A stretch of DNA of 64,000 nt from Histoplasma ohiense. Lineage: Eukaryota; Ascomycota; Eurotiomycetes; Onygenales; Ajellomycetaceae. The notes beneath the pieces are model-generated. The model saw only the letters and a program-made list of their open reading frames with translations. It was not told the origin of the DNA and did not search any database. A program made the position numbers and the translations under genes. The stretch covers positions 4,402,001 through 4,466,000 of the forward strand of contig JAEVHH010000004.1 in NCBI GenBank assembly GCA_017607445.1. The letters run 5' to 3'. This document shows positions 47,760-58,323 of the stretch, in pieces; position 1 is the first letter of the stretch; the number at the start of each line of letters is the position of its first letter.

Positions 47760-48800
47760 TCAAAATAAACTATGAATAATTCTACAAACATTCATCACAT
47801 CTGAATACAGTGAACAACAACTTCGATCTACAAAGTATTCTTCAGCAACAGACATTACAGATGACTGAATTGTAATGATGATTTATTGAAATGAGTACTT
47901 TTGCATTCATCATTTCTTCTACATTCATATCTTATAAAAAGCTTTCAAGAGAGAAGCTCTCAATTCTCAATAAATACAAAAAAAATCTAGCACTCTATCT
48001 TATGTGAAAGTCAAAAATAAATGTCAAATTGAACATTGACAGATGAGCAATAGACTCACTATTCAATCAAATATGATATATTCATAACAGATTGAATGAC
48101 AATGTGTTAGCAAAATTTCAACTCTGAATGAATCATTGTCAGAATCATCAGCATACATCAGAGTTAATCTTTCAACAACTCAACTCTCTCTTTCTCAATT
48201 CTACACTTCAAGTCAAGATATTAGACTGATTTAATCAGACTTGTCAGATAAACATTACATTGACAACTTATCTTTCTGAATTCAATCACAAACTTCTAGA
48301 AGCAGATGAGTAAGACTGAGATGACACTGTCAAAATCAATATACTGTTCAAGAATTTGAACTTTCAGTTGTATAACTAAAGTATAGAGTATTCAAAACTC
48401 TCAATATACAGTGAATTCTGCACTGATTTTTATCTGTTGAACAACAATCTGTCTCAGTTTCATACACTTCAAAATCACAGAGAATTTCACTGAATAAATA
48501 TGTACATCTCAAATCACTCTGCAGCATTCTTCATCTCTGAATCAGAATCAATGAACTGAGTCTTATACATAAACACAAGTTACTCAAGAGTTCTCAATGT
48601 CTCAGAGAAGAACACTGCTGACTGAATCATCAGAGAAGTCTGTATACACTGCAACAAATCAGAACACTTCATAAATCAATATCTGAATACAATTATTTCA
48701 AGTAAATTCTTCACATATGTAAACACTGCATCATCTGTGGATAGACAAGAATAGAGAAAAGACAAACTCTTATTCTAAAACACAGATGAGAACTCAAAAA
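47760..48800 (+). pseudogene. D2 gag remnant
   Basis: Broken frames align with D1 gag (30329-31380): the D1 start ATG is ATA here, and a former zinc knuckle near 48640-48690 reads CIHCNKSEHFINQ with the last Cys lost. Few open stretches remain. Confidence 0.75.
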
Positions 48801-48831
48801 ACAAAAAGCTAGCTGAAGATTTGAATAGAAG

Positions 48832-50800
48832 ATGCAAACAGACACAATTATAGTCTCTGTCATTGTAAATAGTCTAGTCAATATACAAGTAATGATAGAC
48901 AGTGATTTTCTTCATTACACTCTTATAGACACTCAGCTGATTGAGAAGCATAAACTTCAGCATATTCTCTTTTTCAAACTGCATAAGCTCAGTGAATTTA
49001 ATAGTCTCAGAGAATCAGTCTTCTACAACATGATAAGATTTAACATCAATGTAGAAGAACATGAGAAAAAGAATATATATATATACAAAATACAAAATCT
49101 TGAGTACAATCTAATACTCAGTCTATTATGACTCACAGAATTTGGAACCTTGTTGAATATATGCAATCACTGTCTTATTTTCTCAGAAGATGATCATATT
49201 TACAAGAAGAATGTTGATAGAATCACTGATCTCATTCAGATATCAGCAGAAGCATACAAACTACTAATTCATCAAATATATGAGAAGAAGAACATTCAAG
49301 TGTTTGCTGCTAGTATAACAGATATCAAAAAAGTATTAGAAAAGTTAGAACTTAAAAACTTCAAGAAACTGCACAAGAAACTATCTGAATTGTACAAAAA
49401 CTTCACAGATATATTCAATAAGAAAGAAGCTGAAAAGCTTCTCTCTCATCAAGAATCTGATATAGATCATACAATCAAACTCATCAAGAAAAACAGTAAA
49501 AACTCACAATCACTCTGAGATTCTCTCTACAGTATATCACACAACAAGCTTCTCATTCTACAAAAAACACTCAACAAATTACTGAACAAAAATTTCATTT
49601 ATATTAACAACTCACTCATCACAGCATCTGTACTGTTCACAAAAAAATCAGAAGAAGACTTACAATTCTGCATTGATTATCAAGAACTCAACAAGATTAC
49701 ACAGAAGAACTGATACTCTCTTTCACTCATCAATAAAACATTCAAATGAATAGAAAAAGCAAAATGATTTACAAAGCTTGACATCTCTGCAGCCTTCTAT
49801 AAGATAAGAATTAATGAAGATGATGAATGACTAATCACTTTTCATATATATTATGAATTATACAAATGAACAGTGACTCTTTTTGAATTAGTGAACACTC
49901 TGAACATATTTCAGAAATACATTAACTGAGCTCTACAAGATCTGCTCAACAAAATCATCTCAGTGTATATAAACAATATTCTGATCTTCATCAATGAATC
50001 ATTTACTGAGTATTGCAAGCACATACAACAAGTGCTTGACCATCTACAAAAAGCTGAACTATAAGTGAACATTGATAAATGCAACTTTGAGATCAAGTCT
50101 ACAATTTATCTAGAATTCATCATCAAAGTTGAAAAAGATATATATATAGATTCTAAGAAGATGAAAACAATTCTCAACTGAGAGATATCAATCTCAGTAA
50201 AAGAGACTAGAAGCTTTCTAGAATTCATCAACTTCTATCAAAGATTTATCAAAGACTTCTTCAACATCATACAATCACTGACAGATCTGACTCAGAAAGA
50301 CACTGTATTTCAATGAACTGATAAAACAGATGCAGTATTCAAAAAGCTGAAGTATATATTTACAAACACTTCAATGCTACAATCATTTGATCTGAATAAG
50401 CATACAATTCTCAAAACAGATATTTCAGATTATATAGTAGATAAGATACTGATGCAATATGATAACAAAAATATTCTACAACTCTGTATCTTCATTTCAA
50501 AAAAGATGTCATTCACTGAATGCAACTACAAGATCTACAACAAGAAGCTTCTAGTGATTATACAATGTCTCAAAAAATGAAAGTTCAAACTTATGAGTAT
50601 TGAAAAATTTGAGATTGTTACTGATCATAAAAACTTAGAGTACTTCACAATCACTCATAAGCTTACTGAAAGATATATACATTGATCATTGTTTCTTAGT
50701 CATTTTTCATTCACAATTTATTATCAATCTGAAGTAGAGAACACTCTTGTGGATGCTCTATTTCATTAAAAACAAAATATATCATCTAATGATTTGAACA
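48832..50800 (+). pseudogene. D2 protease, reverse transcriptase and RNase H remnant
   Basis: The protease region is open at 48832-49131 (VMIDSDFLHYTLID) and the linker at 49150-49518. Because no element interrupts this copy, the reverse transcriptase runs through: LLNKNFIYINNS near 49585, ASVLFTKKSEEDLQFCIDY near 49625, an active-site region near 49965 that reads YINNILIF (both Asp mutated to Asn), and FLEFINFYQRFIKDF near 50215. RNase H is open at 50374-50580. It shows what D1 looked like before C2 entered. Confidence 0.85.
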
Positions 50801-51099
50801 ACAGATGAAAACACTGGGAGTATTAATTAATCAACTCTGCAATTATAGAAAGTTCTACACAATCAGATAAATCTCATATATATATCAATCAGTTCTGAGC
50901 TCAAGAACTCTCATTTGAAGAATAATGAAGACTAGTAACAGAAGCAGATGAATTCTGACAGTAAATTACTGAAGTTATACAAAGTAAAGTATCTCAATTC
51001 CCCACAGACATATACTCAAGAATGAATATCTCAGCATATTCAATTAACAATGACAATCACTTACACTTTCAAGATAGACAATGAGTCCCCAATTCAGAA

Positions 51100-52397
51100 T
51101 CTCTACAAATACAGATCATGCAAGAAATTCATAACTTATCAATGATCAGACATTCAGAATATAAAATCATGTACAACATTATCACTCAAGAATTCTACTG
51201 ATCAGATATATCAAAAAATATACATCAGTTCATACACAACTGTGATCACTGCAGCTCAATGACAGTATGATATAAATACTGAAAAGAGATGCTGAAGCTT
51301 CTATCTGTTCTCAACTGAATTTGATATGATATAGCTATCAATTTTGCAGTTTTCTTACTCAAAAGCAGAGATTCTACAAATATTCTAGTCATTGTCAACT
51401 GACTCAGTAAGAATGTAATACTACAGCTCTGTGATAAAATGAACACTGAAGTAGTTACAGATGTCTTCATCAGAAATCTGTTCTATCATATATATAGTCT
51501 GTCTTTATTTATTGTATCAGATAGAGACAGTCAATTCATCAGCACACTCTGAATCTACATATATCAATTATTAAGAATCAAACAAAAGTTATCAACAGTA
51601 TATCACTCAGAAACTGATGAAGCTATTGAGAGAATGATATAAACAGTAAAGAATATTCTTTATAAATTCTGTAATTATACACAAAACAACTGAAACAATC
51701 TGCTGTCACACACTGAGATTGCAATTAACAGTCAAGATTTTATCACAACAGATATAAACTCATTTTTTCTTCTATATAGATACAACTTAGAGATTCTGAA
51801 CTTCTCTGAAACTTCTCAAGAAATCATATATATCTGCAGCTTCATACAGATGACAGAGAACATCATAAACAAGTTAAAAAAAGCTCACAAATAAGCAGAA
51901 GCTTCAATAATCAACACTCAATAAAATTATAAAAATCAAATGAATATCAGAAGAAGTTCTACAATCTGATATTATATAGAAGACAAAGTCTGACTGAATC
52001 TCAAGAACATAAAAACAGATTATCTCTTATATACACTAGATTATCATCACATTAAATATACAGTGAAGAAAATGTTAGATATATATAATTATCAACTCAA
52101 CATTTTATCTAACATTTACAATATCTTTCATATGAATCTGCTTCAACTCATGACTGAGAATTCATTTCCTTCACAAAGAATCTTCAATTGACAGTCACTC
52201 ATCATTATAGAAGAAGACAATGAACTCAAGTAAGAAATCAAAACAATTCTTGATAATAGAATCAACTATCATCACTGCAAATATCTCATTAAATGAGTAG
52301 AATACAATCATTCAATCTGAGAACTCACATCTGTCTTGAAGAACACTGTCACTCTCAATATCTATAAGTTCTCACTCATCTCAGTAGAGAGGGATAA
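51100..52397 (+). pseudogene. D2 integrase and chromodomain remnant
   Basis: Integrase core pieces include FIVSDRDSQFISTLW-like sequence near 51515 and STVYHSETDEAIER near 51595. A CDHC zinc-ligand pair lies near 51245. The chromodomain is near 52215-52345 (EIKTILDNRINYHHCKYLI). Stops interrupt it throughout. Confidence 0.8.
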
Positions 52398-52930
52398 TGT
52401 GACAGATTAGTATTTATTAGTAATTAATTTATACAATCAACTTCTCTTCTGCATCCACTCATTTCTGATCATTGTAATTTTATATAATTCTCAATATTCT
52501 TTCATTCTGTGCTCTGTATTCATATAGTTTCTAACAATTCTTTTATATAATTCTTAATATTCTTTCACTCTATGTTCTGTATTTATATAGTCTCTAACAA
52601 TTCTTCTGTGTAGTTTCTAATATTCTCTCACTCTGTGTTTCACACTTATATAGTCTCTAATAATTCTTTCATATAGCTCTCAATGATTCTCTTACTTCAT
52701 ACTTCATACTTGTGTAATTTCTAATAATTTTTATATATATCTTTTAATATTCTTTCATTCTGCACTTCACTGTGAAGTAGCTTCTGATATTCTTTCACTC
52801 TGAACTTTTCTCTATAAGAATTCTTTTTGTACAATCTTTTCTTCTGATTTCTTTTCTCTTTCTTTTCTTAATCAATTCATAATCTGTATTAGAATAGTGC
52901 TAGATTGTTAATCAAAGTACATCTGTTACA
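52398..52930 (+). repeat. D2 3' LTR
   Basis: The 533-bp repeat starts TGTGACAGATTAGTATT and ends CATCTGTTACA. Compared with the 5' LTR its start differs only by C-to-T and G-to-A changes over the first 130 bp. Confidence 0.93.
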
Positions 52931-53265
52931 GTGATAGATAAATTAGCAGCAGTAGATAGAGAAAATATCTTCATCAATTATATCATCAAATTAATATCTA
53001 GATATATATTATATAAACATCAGAATAAAATCAAATTTCAGTTAAAATTATAATCAGTTTCAAATCATGTTCTTATTTTTGATAGTCAGTCATTTTATAT
53101 GAAATATCAAGATTTATTAATTTCATTTCACTCATGTTTTAATAATTCTAGTCACTTTACACTCTCATTCTAATCATGATTTCATTGAAAATCATGTCAA
53201 TAAATGGATTGGAATCAAATCAAATCAAATCAAATATATAATTCATTATTTCATTCATCAGTCTA
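52931..53265 (-). mobile_element. hAT-like element copy 3, right remnant
   Basis: The reverse complement of this segment begins TAGACTGATGAATGAAATA and follows the left part of copies 1 and 2, including the TTTGATTTGATTTGATT run and the unit sequence next to the minisatellite. It ends at 53265; TATGAATT (53266-53273) would be the target duplication, but the other side is lost. D2 is inserted at its inner edge. Confidence 0.8.
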
Positions 53266-54109
53266 TATGAATTTCAAATTCTCACATCACATTCATGATT
53301 TTCAATTTCAGATTTGATTTTTATATGTCAATGGTCTTTTGAAGCTGATCTTCAATATATTTACATGATTTAAACATGATTGTGATGATTAATGAATATT
53401 TGAAGTTGAAGAATGATGATAATTAAAAATATTACCATTGCAGTGATATTACCTTTGCAGTGGGGCACGGTTACTAGTATTATAGAAGGGCTGAGAGATG
53501 CAAGGAGTATGTTGTCCATCAACACAAAAAGCATTCAACATGCATCTGCCTCCATATCTGTTGCCAATCAACAACATATACATGTTAGTTCATTAGAAAA
53601 GCAATACATAAAAGCAGTAAGTTAGAGCAGGAAAATACTAATTAATATAAAGAAACAGGAAAATTATATGTATAAATTTTAGAGAGCAAAAATAGAAGTA
53701 TATATCATATTATGCGTTCCATTTGCTTCTCTTCTTTCCCCTTGTCTCCTGCTTTCATCAGACAACACCCAATCAATATACGACGAAGTTCCCCCAATCA
53801 ACATTGTCATCACCATCATCGGCATCAATAATTAGGATGTAATACGAAATCATATTCATTGCCTATGTAGGATGTGTGCGCTGCTTGGGGATTGGCTCAT
53901 ATAAATAAGTATCGAGATGGATGGAGGCAAATAATTGATGAAAAAGAAGAGCTTAAGGAGAAGGGGGGAGGGCGGGGTAAGGGATTAGCTAGTGGTGGGT
54001 GGAGGGATGAGTGAGATATATGTTTGGCGTGGAGGATGTGGGGTCGAGTGGTTTGAGGATTGGGTTTTAAAGGCCCGGGGAGGAACGATTGGGGTGTCAT
54101 GTTGTCGAT
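53266..54109. other. Transition from AT-rich block to gene-rich DNA
   Basis: AT-rich, featureless sequence gives way to normal composition at about 53,450-53,700. The last few hundred bases should hold the 3' UTR of the deubiquitinase on the minus strand. No repeat or coding frame is convincing. Confidence 0.5.
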
Positions 54110-57100
54110 CTAGATCTTCTGGTAGAAGAGGAGATAGGCAACTTTGTTCTCACGAACTCCAGTCCCAAATCGACTACTACTTGGCGTCCGCTTGCCAGAC
54201 GAAGACTCTGCCGACGGCGACGTGGTTCCATTGACAACAGCAGCCATGGACTTCTTGCTTGCATGGCCACTGCCACTGCCGCTTGTTTGCCCGTTGACAT
54301 GGCTCCATCCCCGTTCGTTTTCCTGCTGCGCCAGATGCTCCATATCGAATTGGTCGAAGATATTTCCTTGCGCTGGCTTATCTGCCAGCCTATGCTGCTC
54401 AAGTGCGGCAGCAAGAACCTTGGGGTCTTCCTCGCTTCCAGCATTCGCGACTTCCTCACTCCTGACGCGGTGGATAGAGGTGTCATCGAGGCGGATCCAT
54501 TCGCGACCATCTTGCCTGCGAACATCAACTGTGTAGTGGCCGCCGCTCGCATTTTTGCCGTGGTGGTAAATCACTCCCGTAAGACGGTATTTGGGAAGAC
54601 CGCTACCCTGAGCGGAAATGATGTTGCGTCGATGAGGTGGGAAAACTTCTTTGGGAAGCTCCAGTTCCAGGGGATACCCAACCTTCTTCCAGATCTTTTG
54701 GGTACCCTTGGTAACGTTATCATATTGGAAACGTTTCAGATGGAGAATGAGGACGGGGGGCAAGCTTTCGATGAAAACTTGCTTGGTAGCCGTAACTTTA
54801 GGGCCACGAGATGAGTTGAAGTCGCCTTGGATGGTCTCTGGCTTAGTGAGACCTTTAAGCGCATCAACGATATTAATAACCTGGGGAGAGCCAATGTCAA
54901 GTTGAAGGGACTGGTAAGGTTCAAGGGTAACGGAGTTTTTGTTTCCTGGCACTCTAAACTCTGATCTGAGTTTGCCGCCGAATATTTTGGTGATTGGCGA
55001 TTCTGCAGAGATGTGTCCTGAGGATCGAGTGATTGAGGGTCTCTGTTTGTGGCCTACTTCCAACCATCCTTCCACAGAGAGTTCGGATGCTGCGGATGCG
55101 GAATCAGTTTCAACAGGAGTAGAAATGTCGGATCCAGTAGATGAAACATGTTTAGCTGCCTGTGTACACTCGTCATGGAGCTCTTCAAGAAGGAAACCAA
55201 GAAACTCTTGTGCATCTTGTTGGTGACCACGCTTCTAGGTATTAGCTTGAATGAAACCAGGCCGCTGAGGTGAAGGAACTGGGAGACTTACCCTCATGTC
55301 TCGAAATCGCGGAAGATGTCTAATGACTTGATAAACATATTCTGGAATGAATGACTCGCCATATTGCTCTAATTCGTTTTGCTTCAATCGGAGCCTCAGT
55401 TGCTCAACTGAGGTCGCAGCATCAATTACCCGAAATTCTCGCATAAACATGATCCTGGAAGGGGAAGGGACTGTTAGCACCAGGAATAATAACGGGAATC
55501 ATGGGTGGAGTTGGGGATAGAACAGCTTACATAGCATCAATTAGTGGAAGATCGCTCTTAAATGTATGAACCGCACGCCGACCGATTTTGTCAAGAAACT
55601 CATAGAAAGGAACACAAAATACCAGAATTTGAAGCACCTTTATAAATATACCATTAGCACACCGGCAGAAAATGAACACTGGCAAGAACTAAAATGGAAT
55701 ACTTACTGAATTCATATAACACATATTTCCAGTATTTACAAGCCCGCGCGGCTCAATAAATGCGATTTTGTCACCGTATTGTTCAGCATTGGAGCTTAGA
55801 TGGTTAATAACATCAAGAAGAGATTCGCCCTTAGATACCCCTAGTCCACCGATCCCAGTCGACGTGGGTGAAGCGCCACCAGCAGATGGAGGCGCCTTGG
55901 TTCGTACTAAATCAGCCCACGATTTTGGGGGGGCTCGAATTGGAGGTGTGGGTTTAGGCGCGTCCTGCATTGGGATAGCGGACTCCGTTGACGAAGGTGC
56001 AGTATCCGTTGTCTGCGTCCCATCTGGGGTGGGTCTAAGCGGAACTTGCCCATCGCGTTTCGGGGTCGTTGGGGTGGTCTTCGCAGGGCTGGTGAGTGGT
56101 TGTTTTGTTGTGCTAGGGCTGGAAGGAATTATTGGCACGATAGGAACAATTGGAATAGCCTGCCGCGCACCGGCAGTTTGCGCTGGAGTATGTTGCGGTT
56201 TGGTTCCGATTTGAGAGGCAGTGGTAGATGAAGGAGTTGTGGGTTGGATGAGATCAGATTCTGAGGAAGGCTGGGGGGTTGCAGGGCCGTCCTTTTCTGA
56301 CTCTGGTGCGGTCTTCGACGGACCTTCAACGGATGTGGATTCTTGGGCTTTAACATCAGATGGATCGGCTTTTGCAGAAAACTCTACTCGTACTGTGGAA
56401 GATTGCAGAGTTCGAGCTTTCCGTCGACGACGGGGAGCCCTCGCAGGGAAGGGCGCTTCGGGAACCGACAGCCAAGGAAGCTTAAGAGAAACCGTTGTAA
56501 GATTTCGACACCTAGACATTTTACATTCAGTCTTGGGAATGGTACATACTGGTGGTTGGAATAGTTGTCTTGACAGTGGAGTTGCGGTTTTCGTTCTCTC
56601 AGGAGCATTTACTGGCTGAGAAGGAGGTATCTGAGGCGCAGGGGTATTGCTGTTGCGCTTGGTGTAATTGGAGTCTGCGGGTTGAGTGGGTTGAGATTTC
56701 GCAACAGGGCTGACGGATAAGTTCCTTTGACTATTCGGCACGGCTGAACTTGAAGCTGAAGGTGGTGTTGGCGTGGAAGAGAATGAAGACTGTAAGGGAG
56801 TTGAGGATGTGGTGCTGGATTGTGTAGGTAAATGTGAAGGTGGCGTTGGTCCCGAAAGCGACCCCGAAAGAACCGGTAGAACGGGCTGCGAACGGGGATA
56901 GGACGAAACAATTAGAGGTGCATTTGGCTGAAACTGTTGCGGTGGAGGAGGCGCTAGCGGGGGGACTTGTTGGTAGGGATACCAGTGCTGATACTGTTGT
57001 GTATGCGCTGGGTAAAGAGCAGCTGGTGGGCCATTCGTGTGGGCATGGGGTTGGTGATAGCCCATATAGCCGGGGGTGGGCCGAATGTTGGGAGGGCCCG

Positions 57101-57185
57101 ACACGTAGGGAATATCATGCTGCCTTCTCGGAGCCGGGATAGGCGGCTGGCCATGGGGCATCGGGGGGAGATGATGGTTCATCAT
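54110..57185 (-). CDS. ubp3: Ubiquitin carboxyl-terminal hydrolase, Ubp3/USP10 type
   Basis: Four exons on the minus strand: 57185-55707, 55637-55531, 55454-55292 and 55234-54110, giving 957 residues. Introns are 69, 76 and 57 bp with GTAAGT/GTAAGC donors, and all joins keep frame. Residues 1-450 are Pro/Ser/Thr/Gln-rich and probably disordered. The USP domain follows: Cys box GLVNTGNMCYMNSVLQIL (Cys489), the QQDAQEFLGFLLEELH block (about 588-603), LPPVLILHLKRFQYD, and the His box SGGHYTVDV (His816) with WIRLDD (Asp833/834). All three catalytic positions are present. It removes ubiquitin from proteins. In yeast and animals Ubp3/USP10 works with Bre5/G3BP and deubiquitinates 40S ribosomal proteins, among others. 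The Ubp3 assignment rests on the long low-complexity N-terminus and VLQILVFCVPFYEFL. It diverges from the RING gene at 58324. Another USP paralogue cannot be fully excluded. Confidence 0.88.
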
Positions 57186-58323
57186 GCCCCCCAGATTTTA
57201 TACGGAAAAATCCTGATTGCGGCGCTGATACTGCGTTGACTCTGCAGTCAAACCTGATCTATTTGGGAGCCATACGAAAGACACAGCACAGCAGACAAGG
57301 GGCAGTGGGGAGGCGAGAAGACAACGACGACGACGCAGCACTCGATCACACAGTCATAGTCTCTAAAACAGCAGACGCAAGGAGAGTTTATAAATATCAA
57401 GATGTGGGCTTTTGAGGTATAGAACAGGATAGGGTCCTGCAGGCCGTAATGGAAGTTGTGGTTGTGGTAGTTGTGGTGTTGTGGTGATGGTGATGGTGGT
57501 GGATGGCGGAGCAGGCTGTGAAGAAAAGCTGTGGTTAGTCGACAAAGAATGGTTTGTTTCTCCAACAGGGGGGATTTTCAAGACATACCCGACCCCAACA
57601 GTATTCGCGTGGCCCGGAAGCAGAGGAGAACACGGAGGGAATTGGGGACTAACAAGTGATAGGTAATAGATAAAACAACAAGACGCAGAGGAGCGGAGAG
57701 GTGGAATAGGGCGAAGATGCTGAAGAGACGTCGCTATCCTCGCTGTTGTTGTCGGTGTTTTTTTTTTTGTTTTTTTTTTTTTTCTTGTTACGGGGATTTG
57801 GCGGCGAGGGAGGCTTGATGAGTCAGCGCGACCTCCAGCTATCGTACAGTACGGTTAAAAACGGTATTATAATACGCTGGCGCCCATCGAGTGTGTGTCA
57901 TGTCGCTTGTTTCATACGTGACGATACCGTTCCAAACCTGCCGCCTCGCCCCTCCTGATACATCTCGATCTCCCAATCTCTGTCTCTGCGTCACCTTCGT
58001 CTGCTTATTCTTCTCCTCTGCATCGCGCCCCGGAACGCTTGGTGTTCCAATGGGTCCTCGGTCCTCGGGATATCTGCTATTACTCTCACGGGCTCTTGTT
58101 GGGCTTGTTTCCTTCTCGTTTCTGTATTTGCTTTCCCGTTCACACCTATCGTCATATCTCATAAGTTACTAGTTGGAGGGACATTCGAGCTACATCTTAC
58201 CTCCCTGCCAATCAGCTTATCCCCCTTCGGCTGGATATATCCATCTCCGTCTTCGTCGACATTCTTTTCTTCATTGGCGACCTATCTTGTGTCCCTCCTG
58301 GCTGCTGTGTCCAAGGGGATATA
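57186..58323. promoter_or_regulatory. Shared divergent promoter region of ubp3 and RNF10-like gene
   Basis: This 1138-bp spacer separates the two start codons, which point away from each other. It contains T-rich tracts at about 57760-57784, typical of fungal promoters, and one TGAGTCA (57819-57825), the consensus bound by Gcn4/CpcA-type bZIP factors in fungi. A CT-rich stretch with short upstream frames (57891-58172, 58173-58424) probably belongs to the 5' leader of the RING gene. Whether transcription is coordinated cannot be told from sequence. Confidence 0.55.

Larger units (their letters stand above)
46837..52930 (+). mobile_element. Family D chromovirus, copy D2, full length
   Basis: The 6094-bp element is bounded by two 533-bp LTRs (46837-47369 and 52398-52930) and flanked by a perfect 5-bp duplication GTGAT (46832-46836 and 52931-52935). 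It is collinear with D1 but more decayed internally; for example gag start ATG is ATA and more Gly and Asp codons are changed. It is inserted in a copy of the hAT-like element. Confidence 0.94.

Noticed and set aside
1..53000. TGA read as Trp, suggesting an alternative genetic code or a mitochondrial origin
   Set aside because: The intact genes in the same window use TGG for Trp and end with normal stops. The TGA codons are confined to repeated elements, with paired copies differing by C-to-T and G-to-A.
54089..54814. 241-codon plus-strand frame
   Set aside because: It is antisense to the conserved last exon of the deubiquitinase and has no recognisable domain.
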